The notes under the pieces were generated by a model. It saw only the letters and a list, made by a program, of their open reading frames with translations, had not been told where the DNA came from and made no database searches. Position numbers and translations under genes: made by a program. Below, piece by piece: positions 52,691 to 61,868 of a stretch of DNA of 63,024 nucleotides (positions are counted from its first letter, which is position 1; every line of letters starts with the position of its first letter). Origin of the DNA: JABEVB01 sp049965775 (GTDB lineage Bacteria; Planctomycetota; Phycisphaerae; WQYP01); assembly GCA_049965775.1 (NCBI GenBank), contig JBMFVX010000001.1:1-63024 (forward strand), written 5' to 3'.

Positions 52691-53107
52691 ATGCACGAAA
52701 TGTCGCTGGCGGTTGACCTCATGGAACTGGTGAAAAGGCATGTGCCGGCGTCGGCTTGTCTGATGACGGTAACGGTGCGTATCGGCCCGATGCACGGTGT
52801 TGTCGCCGAGGCCCTGCAATGGGCATGGAGTGCGGTAAGCAGCGAGACGACTTGGCCGAAAGCCAAGCTTGTTATCGAAACTCCGCCCTGGCGTTTGCGT
52901 TGCCCTCGCTGTGGTCGTTTGTGGGAGCCGACGACCGTGGACGAGCACTGTACCTGCGGCGCGGTGCATGCCCACATCGAAGGCGGCGATGAGTTCACTT
53001 TGGTTTCAGTTGATGTTGCGGACTTTGATGAATCGGTCGAAAATCAAGCCCACTGTGAGGTTGAGGCGCCTTCTGCATTGGATACCGTTGTAAAAGGTGA
53101 TATGTGA
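52691..53107 (+). CDS. hypA: Hydrogenase nickel incorporation protein HypA
   Basis: Nickel metallochaperone that with HypB inserts nickel into HoxH. The MHEMSL start gives the N-terminal His-2/Glu-3 nickel site. The zinc site is in CPRCGRLW and CTCG. 138 residues, with a longer acidic C-terminus than usual (~115). ATG 52691 is fixed by the MHE motif; the longer open frame overlaps the flavoprotein gene. Shares a four-base GTGA overlap with hypB. Confidence 0.95.
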   Translation: MHEMSLAVDLMELVKRHVPASACLMTVTVRIGPMHGVVAEALQWAWSAVSSETTWPKAKLVIETPPWRLRCPRCGRLWEPTTVDEHCTCGAVHAHIEGGDEFTLVSVDVADFDESVENQAHCEVEAPSALDTVVKGDM

Positions 53108-53754
53108 AGACAATTCCCGTAGTCGAAAATGTGCTCAAACTTAACGACGAAGTCGCCTTGCTCAATAGACGACAATTCAGGCAGGCGGGCGTGTTTGTAA
53201 TAGACCTTATCGGCGCACCAGGTTCTGGTAAAACTGCCCTGTTGGAGGCCACGCTTAACGCTCTTGTGGGCCGATGTCGTGCGGGAGTTATCGTCGGCGA
53301 TCCAGCTACCAGCCGCGATGGTGAACGACTGGGTTGCCATTGTGAACAAGTTGTGCAGGTCAATACCGGGCATGGCTGTCATCTTGACGCCAATCAGGTG
53401 CGTCAGGCGATGGGGCGGCTGAATGTGGCCGAGCTTGATTTACTGTTCATTGAAAACGTCGGCAACCTGATTTGCCCGGTCGGTTTTGATCTCGGGCAGA
53501 ATGCCAAAGTGGGGCTTTTCAGCGTGAGTGAAGGTGACGATAAGGCCGCCAAACATCCACATCTGGTTCTGGCCGCTGATGTTTTGCTGCTTAATAAAAT
53601 GGACCTTCTGGAGCATGTGTCGTTTAACCGCGACCGGTTCCTTGAGGATATCCGGCATCTTCGTGCCGATGTGCAGGTTATTGAGTTGGCGGCCACCAAG
53701 GGGCTGCTTGCAGAGTGGATTGACTGGCTTCTTTCTCGCTGTCGGGTCCGGTAG
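53104..53754 (+). CDS. hypB: Hydrogenase nickel incorporation GTPase HypB
   Basis: G3E-family GTPase, 216 residues, driving nickel delivery. Walker A GAPGSGKT is at about 37-44, a Cys/His metal site is in GHGCHLDANQV, and LLNKMDLL is the guanine-specificity motif. The N-terminal nickel-storage extensions found in some HypB (CCGCCP motif or poly-His) are absent. Start is GTG 53104, overlapping the hypA stop by four bases. Last gene of the fourteen-gene cluster; 99 bases separate it from the next gene. Confidence 0.95.
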   Translation: MKTIPVVENVLKLNDEVALLNRRQFRQAGVFVIDLIGAPGSGKTALLEATLNALVGRCRAGVIVGDPATSRDGERLGCHCEQVVQVNTGHGCHLDANQVRQAMGRLNVAELDLLFIENVGNLICPVGFDLGQNAKVGLFSVSEGDDKAAKHPHLVLAADVLLLNKMDLLEHVSFNRDRFLEDIRHLRADVQVIELAATKGLLAEWIDWLLSRCRVR

Positions 53755-53853
53755 GTGCTTGCACTGGCGACAATCGCAAAACGACCCGCCTCTAAAGCCA
53801 TGGTAGAACCTGATCCATAGAATCGGGTATTATCGTAGGCCTTAAGGAGTGCT

Positions 53854-55416
53854 ATGACCAAACGGGTAGTTATTATAGGTTCGGGGCCGGGTGGGTTGGC
53901 GAGCGCCATGCTGTTGGCCAAGGCAGGATTGGACGTAACCGTATATGAGCGTTCAAATCAGGTAGGAGGGCGAACAACTGCCCTGGAGTTTGACGGCTTT
54001 CGCTTTGATGTTGGGCCAACGTTCTTTCTGTTTCCGCAGGTGCTTGAAGACATCTTCCGGGCTTGTGGTTACGATTTGCGGCGCGAAGTTCCCATGCGGC
54101 AGCTTGATCCGCAATATCGGCTGATCTTTGAACAGGGGGGGCGGATAGATGCTACGCCTGATGTCGCTCGCATGCGATCGGCTATTGCTGCAATTGCTCC
54201 GCGTGATGCCGAGAATCTCGAGAGTTACCTGGCTGATAATCGGGCCAAGCTGGCGGCATTTACGCCGTGCCTCGAGCGACCTTACGAGTCCTGGCGCGAT
54301 GTGCTGACACCGCAAATGCTCAAACTTCTACCGGTCCTGCGCCCATGGAATTCGGTGGATCGTGAGCTGCGCCGATATTTTTCCGATGAGCGAGTGAGGC
54401 TGGCCTTCAGTTTTCAATCCAAATATCTCGGCATGTCGCCTTATAAGTGCCCGGGATTATTTACGATTTTGTCGTTTTTAGAGTATGAGCACGGCGTATT
54501 TCACCCGTTGGGTGGTTGCAGCGCCATTACCCGCCGCATGGGCGAGCTGGCCCGACAACTGGGTGCTAAAATAGAAACAGGCGTTGCGGTTGAAGAAATC
54601 GTATTTAACGGCGTTAAGGCCGTAGGCGTAAAGACCACGTCAGGCCAAGCGCCGGCAGATGCCGTTGTGGTCAACTCTGACTTTGCTCAAACCATTCGGC
54701 GGCTTATACCGCAGGCCTTGCGCCGCCGCTGGTCGGATGATCGCATCGCCTCGAAACGCTATTCCTGCTCTACGTTTATGATGTATCTGGCAATAGACGG
54801 AGCTTTGCCGGAATTAGCGCACCACAACATTTTTTTGGCCGGTGATTATCGGCAGAATCTTCATGATATCGAGCAGGGGCATGTGCTCTCAACCAATCCG
54901 TCATTTTATGTGCAAAATGCATGTGTAACAGATCCCTCGCTGGCCCCGGACGGTTGCAGCACCCTTTATGTGCTGGCACCGGTATCGCATCAGCATCGCA
55001 ATATCAATTGGCAGCAGAGCGGAGAGGCGTTTCAAAGGCTTATGTTTTCCCAGCTTGAGAAAATCGGACTTAAAAATATCGCAAAGCGCGTTCGGGGGCA
55101 GCGTCTCATTACGCCCGATGATTGGCAGGAGAAAATGCATATTTTTAAGGGTGCCACTTTTAATTTAGCGCACGACTTCGGCCAGATGCTTCATTTGAGG
55201 CCGCATAATCGTTTTGAGGAGGTGGAGGGGGTTTATCTCGTGGGTGGAGGCACGCATCCGGGCAGCGGCTTGCCGGTCATCTTCGAGTCGGCCAAGATTT
55301 CATCGCGTTTGCTGCTTGAGGACATGAATGTGGGGTCGCGCTGGCATGCCATGTCGCGTAGTGTTGGCGAACCTGCGGTACCGCAGACCTTCAGCGGAGC
55401 GGCTATATCCACTTAA
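53854..55416 (+). CDS. CrtI/CrtN/CrtP-like FAD-dependent carotenoid desaturase or oxidase
   Basis: A 520-residue amine-oxidase-fold flavoprotein. The N-terminal dinucleotide-binding motif is VVIIGSGPGGLASAMLLAKAG, followed by VGGRTTALEFDGFRFDVGPTF, typical of phytoene desaturase relatives. The C-terminal FAD motif region reads VEGVYLVGGGTHPGSGLPVI, also characteristic. It may desaturate a carotenoid or oxidise a terminal methyl group as CrtP does; sequence reading alone cannot decide. AAGGAG precedes the ATG. An aldehyde dehydrogenase gene follows after 11 bases, favouring an oxidation pathway. Confidence 0.85.
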   Translation: MTKRVVIIGSGPGGLASAMLLAKAGLDVTVYERSNQVGGRTTALEFDGFRFDVGPTFFLFPQVLEDIFRACGYDLRREVPMRQLDPQYRLIFEQGGRIDATPDVARMRSAIAAIAPRDAENLESYLADNRAKLAAFTPCLERPYESWRDVLTPQMLKLLPVLRPWNSVDRELRRYFSDERVRLAFSFQSKYLGMSPYKCPGLFTILSFLEYEHGVFHPLGGCSAITRRMGELARQLGAKIETGVAVEEIVFNGVKAVGVKTTSGQAPADAVVVNSDFAQTIRRLIPQALRRRWSDDRIASKRYSCSTFMMYLAIDGALPELAHHNIFLAGDYRQNLHDIEQGHVLSTNPSFYVQNACVTDPSLAPDGCSTLYVLAPVSHQHRNINWQQSGEAFQRLMFSQLEKIGLKNIAKRVRGQRLITPDDWQEKMHIFKGATFNLAHDFGQMLHLRPHNRFEEVEGVYLVGGGTHPGSGLPVIFESAKISSRLLLEDMNVGSRWHAMSRSVGEPAVPQTFSGAAIST

Positions 55417-55427
55417 AGGCAGCCTCG

Positions 55428-56897
55428 ATGTTGGGTGGCAAAATCAGCTCTACCGGTGACTGTATGCCCAGAAGCGGCATGGAGCAAGGCCTTGGCTCAC
55501 GCGCCATAGCAGCCGCTGACTGGGCCGAGCTGCCTGTGCAACGTCGGCTGATGCTGATGCGACGGCTTCGAGAGCGCATTGCAGACCAAAGCTCGCAGCT
55601 CGCGGCCGTCTGCAGTCCACACACCGGCCGAACCCGTCGTGAAAGCCTGGTTGCAGAAGTTCTTCCTTTGGCGGATGCCTGTCAATTCTTACAAAGTTAC
55701 GCGCGGCGAATTTTGCGACCGCAGCATTTTGGCCGCCGCAGCGGACCCTGGTGGCTTGGCGCTTTATGTGGAAGAATAGAGCGGCGCCCGTGGGGACGGG
55801 TGTTGGTTATTGGCCCATCAAATTATCCGCTGCTATTGCCAGGCGTGCAGGCAGTGCAGGCTCTGGTAGCGGGCAACGAGGTGATCGTTAAACCCGGTCG
55901 TGGCGGTCGCGCGGCCATGATGGAGTTGGGGACGCTGCTGGAGAAGTCCGGCTTGCCAGCGGGCTTATTTACTGTTCTGCCGGAAGATATTTCATCCGTA
56001 GACGAGGCTCTACGGGCTGGCGTGGACAAAGTTGTGCTTACCGGTTCGCTTGCAGCCGGTAAAGCCATCTTGCAAAGACTGGCACACACGGTGACCCCCG
56101 CAACATTGGAACTCTCCGGGTGTGATGCCGTGTTTGTTCTGGCTGGAGCCAACGTTAAACTCGCTGCACGGGCCATTGCTTTTGGGCTGACTTTTAATCG
56201 CAGCGCCACATGTATGGCTCCACGTAGGTTGTTTGTGCATGACTCGCTCGCCGGACCGCTGGAAGAAACGCTCTGCGAACTGTTGCGTCAAGTCGAGCCG
56301 GTGACACTTCCCGGCGGACCTGCAACTGCGGGGGCCATAATAAAAGAATCGCTGAAATGTGGCGGCCGGCTTGTTGCGGGGCATCTGCACGAGGATGGTT
56401 CAATCCAATGCCCATGTGTGTTGGCGGACGCGACTGCGGACATGGCCATGATGACCGCTGATGTCATGGCTCCGATTGCGGCACTGTTACGTTTTGACAG
56501 CCTGGATTCAGCAGTGAAGGACGCGGATAAATGTCCTTACAAATTGGGAGCGTCCATCTTTGGTCCGCCCGACGCTGCCCGCGATCTGGCACGGCGACTA
56601 CCGGTTGGCGTCATTACCATCAACGATCTGATAGCCCCGACGGCGCACCCGCGTGTAACGCTCGCGGCTCGCGGCGCCAGTGGATTCGGCGCAACCCGCG
56701 GGGCCGAAGGTCTGCTTGGAATGACGACCCCCGTCACCATTATTGAACGCCGTGGCCGTTGGCTGCCGCACCTGGCTCCACCATTGCCCAGCGATGAAAA
56801 CGTGCTTCAAGCCATGTTAAAGATACGCCACGGCGGAAATATGCGAGTGCGTTGCCGGGCGGTTCTGCAGTTTATAAAAGCTGTTCGCAATCGGTAG
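55428..56897 (+). CDS. Aldehyde dehydrogenase family protein
   Basis: NAD(P)-dependent aldehyde dehydrogenase, 489 residues. Cofactor and catalytic motifs: VIGPSNYPLLLPG (oxyanion-hole Asn), VIVKPGRGG, the general-base Glu in LELSG and the nucleophilic Cys in NRSATCMAPRR. The usual N-x-G-Q-x-C region is diverged, with SATC in place of GQVC, so substrate specificity is probably unusual. Located 11 bases after the CrtI-like gene, it could oxidise an apocarotenal or diapo-carotenal to the acid. The first 25 residues are variable and the ATG lacks a strong ribosome-binding site. Confidence 0.82.
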   Translation: MLGGKISSTGDCMPRSGMEQGLGSRAIAAADWAELPVQRRLMLMRRLRERIADQSSQLAAVCSPHTGRTRRESLVAEVLPLADACQFLQSYARRILRPQHFGRRSGPWWLGALCGRIERRPWGRVLVIGPSNYPLLLPGVQAVQALVAGNEVIVKPGRGGRAAMMELGTLLEKSGLPAGLFTVLPEDISSVDEALRAGVDKVVLTGSLAAGKAILQRLAHTVTPATLELSGCDAVFVLAGANVKLAARAIAFGLTFNRSATCMAPRRLFVHDSLAGPLEETLCELLRQVEPVTLPGGPATAGAIIKESLKCGGRLVAGHLHEDGSIQCPCVLADATADMAMMTADVMAPIAALLRFDSLDSAVKDADKCPYKLGASIFGPPDAARDLARRLPVGVITINDLIAPTAHPRVTLAARGASGFGATRGAEGLLGMTTPVTIIERRGRWLPHLAPPLPSDENVLQAMLKIRHGGNMRVRCRAVLQFIKAVRNR

Positions 56898-57151
56898 CCT
56901 AACGGGTTGGCTGCCCAATATGACGATCCTTTTACCGACGTTGTTCTTTATGTTGATAGATTTCAGATATTGTGAGGCACTTCAAGACCTTAAAAAACGC
57001 CTAAATTCTGACAGTGTGAAGTATAATGCCTTGGGTTGGCAGAGCGACGATAATTTTAATGAGGTTTCGATAGATGGGTTGCGAATTTTCGCAGTATTTC
57101 GATAATGCAATAAAGTGCGTTTGAGCCACTACGTTTTTTTGGAGCGATACC
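56898..57151. other. AT-rich intergenic region with possible promoter
   Basis: 254 bases, less GC-rich than the flanks. TATAAT at 57022-57027 could be a -10 for the downstream peptidase. A 61-codon frame (56920-57105) exists but has no ribosome-binding site or recognisable product, so I do not call it. Confidence 0.4.
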
Positions 57152-58180
57152 GTGGAGTTTTTAAAGCTATTGTCAGAAACGCCGGGGGTGCCCGGCCGGG
57201 AAGAACGTGTGCGTGAGGTTATAGCACGCGAAATTGAAGGCCTATTTGACGAAACCCGCGTAGATGCCATGGGCAACCTGGTGTGCATAAAGCGGGCTAC
57301 TCGTACGGCGGGTAAAGGGCCGGCGCAAAAGGTTATGTTGGCTGCGCATATGGATCAGATCGGCTTTTATGTCAAACACATAGATGACAAAGGCTTTGTA
57401 CGCGTGCACAACGTCGGCGGGTTTGACCCGCGCAACCTTTTGGCGAACCGGGTTTTGGTGCAGGGTAAAAAAGATATGCTCGGCGTAATGAACCCCGCCG
57501 GAAAGCCCGTGCATCTTGCTACCGAGGAAGATCGCCGCAAGCAGTATCAAATTCCCGACTTTTTTGTAGATTTGGGGCTTCCCGCCAAGAAGGTAAAGGA
57601 ACTGGTAAGTGTGGGCGATCCCGTGACGTTGGTGCGGGAGTTTTCAGCCATTGGAGATTATGCCTGCGGCCAAGCCATGGACAACCGCGCTGCGGTATGG
57701 GTTTTGGTACGGGCTATGCAGCGTCTGAAACGAAGCTCATATGATATCTATGCAGTGTTTACGGTTCAGGAAGAAGTGGGGCTGCGCGGCGCCGGGCCGG
57801 CAACTTTTGGCTGTGAGCCGGACATAGCCATAGCATTGGATACCTGTCTTGCGTGTGACACGCCGGGCATTCCTGAAGACCAGGCGGTGACGCAGGCGGG
57901 CAAAGGCGTCGGCATCAAGGTTATGGATGGAGCGTCCATAAGCGACCGGTCCCTGGTGGACAGCTTTGTAAGCGTAGCTAAAAAAGAAAAAATTACGTAT
58001 CAGTTGGAACTTATGCCTGTGGGTGGTACCGATGCCGGCGCTATGCAGCGCAGCCGGAGTGGGTACAAAACCATAACAATAAGCGTTCCGACGCGTTATA
58101 TTCATACGGTGACTGAAATGGTGCACCGCGACGACTTGCATGCGGCCCGCGATCTGGTTGCGGCATGGCTTGCACAGTAG
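57152..58180 (+). CDS. M42 family metallopeptidase (glutamyl aminopeptidase/tetrahedral aminopeptidase type)
   Basis: Cytoplasmic dinuclear-zinc aminopeptidase, 342 residues, that finishes peptide degradation. Zinc ligands and catalytic residues are in AHMDQIGF (His 66, Asp 68), QAMDNRAAV (bridging Asp), VQEEVGLRGA (catalytic Glu-Glu), ALDTC and the C-terminal YIHTVTEMVH. The family forms dodecameric tetrahedra. GTG start with GGAG eight bases ahead. Some M42 members were annotated as cellulases (FrvX); peptidase is the well-founded activity. The debranching enzyme gene follows on the same strand. Confidence 0.92.
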   Translation: MEFLKLLSETPGVPGREERVREVIAREIEGLFDETRVDAMGNLVCIKRATRTAGKGPAQKVMLAAHMDQIGFYVKHIDDKGFVRVHNVGGFDPRNLLANRVLVQGKKDMLGVMNPAGKPVHLATEEDRRKQYQIPDFFVDLGLPAKKVKELVSVGDPVTLVREFSAIGDYACGQAMDNRAAVWVLVRAMQRLKRSSYDIYAVFTVQEEVGLRGAGPATFGCEPDIAIALDTCLACDTPGIPEDQAVTQAGKGVGIKVMDGASISDRSLVDSFVSVAKKEKITYQLELMPVGGTDAGAMQRSRSGYKTITISVPTRYIHTVTEMVHRDDLHAARDLVAAWLAQ

Positions 58181-58246
58181 GAGGGCTGGTTGGCCCGCGA
58201 AGGTTCTGCGGCAGGCCCAATGCGACATAACTGGAAAGGCACGCCG

Positions 58247-60343
58247 ATGAGCATCAAATTCGAAAAAAATCAGCTTTCCAACTTTGACGCGACCATGTCG
58301 TTGGAATGGTTGAGCGCAAACGGTCTTGGCGGTTACGCCTCAGGTACGGTGGCCGGTGCCAACAGCCGCAAATACCATGGCTATCTGGTGGCGGCGGCGC
58401 ATCCACCAGTCGGGCGGTATGTGCTGCTCTCGCGTGTGGAAGATACCGTGCAAATAGGCGACCGCAAATATCCGATTGCCACCAATGAATTTCCGGACTG
58501 CATAGACCCCAAAGGGTGCGAAAATATCGTTTCCTTTAACGTTGCGGCCGGCCCGACATGGACGTTTCAATGCGGTGATGCAATTGTCGAAAAAAGCATT
58601 ACGCTGGTTCATGGTCAGGATGCAGTGATCATTCGCTATCGGCTTATTAAGGCTCCGTTCCGAGCGCAGAGCGTTCAGTTAAAAGTTCGCCCACTGCTGG
58701 CTGGGCGCGACTTTCATGCGACTATTACGGCAGCCAATCGGCCCGGATGGTGGCTTGACGAAACCGGCGGGCATCGCGATATGATGCTGTTGAAGTGTCA
58801 TGAATGTCCTCTGCCGGTGTTTATCAGTCATAATGCCGATCGCTTTAATGCCGGGCCGTGCTGGTGGTACAACTTTGTATTTCGACAGGAGCGCGCACGG
58901 GGTTATCCTGACCGTGATGACCTTTGGACACCAGGGCAGATTGAGTTTACCCTTAGCATCGAAAAGGCTGCGACCATCATCGCCGCTACCCGGCCCACGC
59001 CGGTTACACTGGCCGAAGAACTGCTTGCCCGGCAAACCGCCCGTCATCAGATGCTGGTAACGCAATTTTCCGTCGCGGCGCCCGATGACGATTTTATTGC
59101 GCAGCTGAGCGCGGCAGCCGACCAGTTTTTGGTTCGGCGCGGCACAAGTGCCCATGGCGTTGAGAAGATGTCGGTTATTGCCGGCTATCCATGGTTTGAA
59201 GATTGGGGTCGCGACACCTTTATCAGCCTTCCCGGCCTGACACTGGTTCGTGGCGACGCCGAAGCTGCCCGCGGCATACTTGTGGCTTTTGCCGATCATA
59301 TAGCCGATGGTCTTACGCCGAACCGGTTTCCCGATAAGGGCAGCGAGCCTGATTACAACACGGTGGATGCGTCTCTATGGTTCGTCCAGGCCGCATACCA
59401 GTATTGGCGTTATACCGGCGACGAAAAACTGCTGCGCAGTTACCTCTATGCACCGCTCTGTCAGATTATTGAAAAATACCGCGATGGCACCCGTTTTGGC
59501 ATTCGCATGGATACCGACGGTTTGGTGCGTGCCGGCCAGCAGGGTGTGCAACTCACCTGGATGGATGCAAAGATCGGCGACAAAGTTATTACCCCCCGCT
59601 ATGGCAAGCCGGTTGAGATAAATGCGCTGTGGTTTAATGCGCTTAATATTATGGCGCTTGTGGCCGGCAGCGCCGGCGATTCAGTTCGAGCAGGGACGTT
59701 TTCGACGCTTGCCCAAAAGACCGGCCAGGCATTCGCGCAAAAGTTTTGGAATCCGTCTGCGGGTTGTCTGTATGATGTGCTTGGCGATGATGGCAAGCCC
59801 GATGCGGCGGTTCGTCCCAACCAGATTATGGCCGTCAGTCTGCCCTTTTCACCCCTTGCGGCGGGCCAAGCCAAAGAGGTTGTTGCTGTTGCTGAGCGAC
59901 TTTTGCTCACTCCATTGGGAATGCGTACCTTGGCTCCAGGCTCGATGGGTTACTGCGGCCGATACGAGGGCGACCAGAACGCGCGCGATCACGCATACCA
60001 CATGGGCACGGCTTGGCCGTGGCTTACCGGCCAATTTATTACGGCTCTGGTTCGCAGCCGGGGAGGCTCGGCCGAATCGCGACAGCGCGCCCGCGAAATA
60101 CTCTCGCCATTTGAAAATCATCTGCGGCAGGCGGGGCTTGGCTCCATCAGCGAAATTGCCGATGGCGACGCTCCGTGGCTTCCCCGCGGCTGCATAGCCC
60201 AGGCGTGGTCCGTCGGCGAAGTGCTGCGAGCGTACTGGGAAGATGTGCTCGGCAAAGCCCCAGCTTGGCCGCATGAAGCGGCAGCCAGCAAGATTGCGGC
60301 AAAAACCGGTGCCAAGCAACCAACTTCTGCGGTGGTCGGATGA
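58247..60343 (+). CDS. Glycogen debranching enzyme (amylo-alpha-1,6-glucosidase type)
   Basis: About 698 residues. The N-terminal GDE domain (about 1-270) begins with EWLSANGLGGYASGTVAGAN and NSRKYHGYLV, both diagnostic. The C-terminal (alpha/alpha)6 catalytic domain has WFEDWGRDTFISLPGLTL, LTWMDAKIGD and GTAWPWLTGQF, matching archaeal/bacterial GDE of GH133. It trims branch points of glycogen. ATG 58247 follows GAAAGG; an upstream TTG 58190 is less likely. 66 bases after the peptidase gene. Phosphoglucomutase is encoded 1.5 kb further, which suggests a glycogen-use theme. Confidence 0.93.
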   Translation: MSIKFEKNQLSNFDATMSLEWLSANGLGGYASGTVAGANSRKYHGYLVAAAHPPVGRYVLLSRVEDTVQIGDRKYPIATNEFPDCIDPKGCENIVSFNVAAGPTWTFQCGDAIVEKSITLVHGQDAVIIRYRLIKAPFRAQSVQLKVRPLLAGRDFHATITAANRPGWWLDETGGHRDMMLLKCHECPLPVFISHNADRFNAGPCWWYNFVFRQERARGYPDRDDLWTPGQIEFTLSIEKAATIIAATRPTPVTLAEELLARQTARHQMLVTQFSVAAPDDDFIAQLSAAADQFLVRRGTSAHGVEKMSVIAGYPWFEDWGRDTFISLPGLTLVRGDAEAARGILVAFADHIADGLTPNRFPDKGSEPDYNTVDASLWFVQAAYQYWRYTGDEKLLRSYLYAPLCQIIEKYRDGTRFGIRMDTDGLVRAGQQGVQLTWMDAKIGDKVITPRYGKPVEINALWFNALNIMALVAGSAGDSVRAGTFSTLAQKTGQAFAQKFWNPSAGCLYDVLGDDGKPDAAVRPNQIMAVSLPFSPLAAGQAKEVVAVAERLLLTPLGMRTLAPGSMGYCGRYEGDQNARDHAYHMGTAWPWLTGQFITALVRSRGGSAESRQRAREILSPFENHLRQAGLGSISEIADGDAPWLPRGCIAQAWSVGEVLRAYWEDVLGKAPAWPHEAAASKIAAKTGAKQPTSAVVG

Positions 60344-60552
60344 TTGTGCCGGCTCCTGCTCTGCCGGTTAACCAATCAGTAATTTGCCGGCGTGGAGCGG
60401 CAGGCGTGAAGCAAGCGTTCAAACAAGCACTTGGCGTTAAACCATAAGCCAAACGCTGGCGTGAGGAAGCAATGCTGCCGTTAAAGGCATTTGCTTTGGT
60501 CGCGCTGCCAAGACTCGCGAAAATGAAAATGCACTTGAGTTCTTATAGTGAC

Positions 60553-61650
60553 TTACATGATCGCCGACGTGGTTGCAGCAGGTAGTTCGGCCGGCTCGCC
60601 ACGCTGATAGTGGCTGCGCGTAGCACCATTTGGGGCGATGCTGCTCTTGAGGTCGCAGGCATGCGCTTCGGCCCCTAAGCCGAAGTCCGATTCCACCAAT
60701 TGCTGAATCTCGTTCATTTCGTTCGGCGAAAGCAAGTCGCCATCGCAGGCGGCGGCAAATTCGCGCAAATCCGCTTCGGTCAGAATATTGGGTTGTGCGC
60801 TTACCATAGCCGGCCAGGTAAGCAGCCACTTAAGCGCCAACTGCCCCATGGTGCATTTGTGCCGCTGCTGAATGTGCCTGAGTTTCTCAACCTTTTTGAG
60901 GCCGTAAATAAGCCAGTTCCGATCGCGGAACTTACGATGATCGTCAAACTTCTGATCAGGCGTGTACATATCCTGCAAAATGCCTGAGCTATGCGGCACG
61001 CGGCTGATAATGCCGCCATGATTAATTTCAGCGGCAATTTCGCAAAACTCCCGTCCCGGGTGCTGCTCGAGCATGTTGAAAACGGTTTGAACGGTGGCAA
61101 CCTTCCATTGTTGAAGCGCCAAAACGCCTTCTTCGCGCCAGCCGATGGCGGGGCCAAGCGCTACGCCCCAATGACGGATTTTGCCCTGGGCTTTGAGTTT
61201 TTCTAACGCGGCGGGCAGTTCGTCGGTCATGTGGCGAAGCTTAAGATTATGCGCCTGCCAGAGGTCAATGTAATCGGTCTTGAGCCGACGAAGCGATTCT
61301 TCCAGGGCTTTGGCGATAAATGCGGGTGAAAAATCCTGGCGGCGTTCCATATGCGATCCGGGCGTGCCGGGGTCGCGGTAAAAGTCGTAGCCAAATTTGG
61401 TGGAAAGGACCATGTTGCTGCGGCCTGCATAGGCGATGGTGCCTACCATAAGCTCTTCCGCGCGGCCGTTGTCGTAGGCGTCGGCTGTGTCAAAAAAGGT
61501 TACGCCTAAATCAAACGCCAGATTCTGCAGGCGAACGCCCTCAGCGGCATCCTGCGGGCCTTTACCCCACATAAAGCTGCCATAAATAAAGTTGCCAAAC
61601 GACAACTCCGACACTTTCAGGTTGGTTTGCGGAACAACACGGTATTTCAT
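60553..61650 (-). CDS. Aldo/keto reductase, second copy
   Basis: 365-residue AKR. Catalytic residues are readable: Asp/Tyr in DTADAYDNGRAEEL, Lys in LSTKFGYDF and His in LWQAHNLKL. The C-terminal 45 residues extend past the barrel and include CDLKSSIAPNGA. It differs clearly from the copy at 23 kb, with only the family motifs in common. The start ATG 61650 has GAGG seven bases away. Convergent with the debranching enzyme (209 bases between, nothing supported) and divergent from phosphoglucomutase (218 bases, presumably both promoters). Confidence 0.9.
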   Translation of the reverse strand: MKYRVVPQTNLKVSELSFGNFIYGSFMWGKGPQDAAEGVRLQNLAFDLGVTFFDTADAYDNGRAEELMVGTIAYAGRSNMVLSTKFGYDFYRDPGTPGSHMERRQDFSPAFIAKALEESLRRLKTDYIDLWQAHNLKLRHMTDELPAALEKLKAQGKIRHWGVALGPAIGWREEGVLALQQWKVATVQTVFNMLEQHPGREFCEIAAEINHGGIISRVPHSSGILQDMYTPDQKFDDHRKFRDRNWLIYGLKKVEKLRHIQQRHKCTMGQLALKWLLTWPAMVSAQPNILTEADLREFAAACDGDLLSPNEMNEIQQLVESDFGLGAEAHACDLKSSIAPNGATRSHYQRGEPAELPAATTSAIM

Positions 61651-61868
61651 AATGGCCTCGCCAAAAACAAGCGGCGTTAACCTAAGCCGTAACGCCTCCT
61701 TGGATAGTATCAGCTTTTGCCGCCCGCGTTAAGAGCTTCAGCGGCAATCGGTGTAATAGAAAAACCGAGGCATTGGCGTTACGCTAACGAGTGGCATGGA
61801 CACGATTTGTTTTGCAGCCTTGCGCAAGGCGGCCCATGCCGCACAACCCGAAAACACAGGTGATAGAA

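Noticed and set aside
56920..57105. 61-codon frame before the M42 peptidase
   Set aside because: AT-rich intergenic setting, no ribosome-binding site, contains the likely -10 of the next gene.
22827..61650. The two aldo/keto reductases as a recent duplication
   Set aside because: The proteins share only the general AKR motifs; lengths and termini differ.
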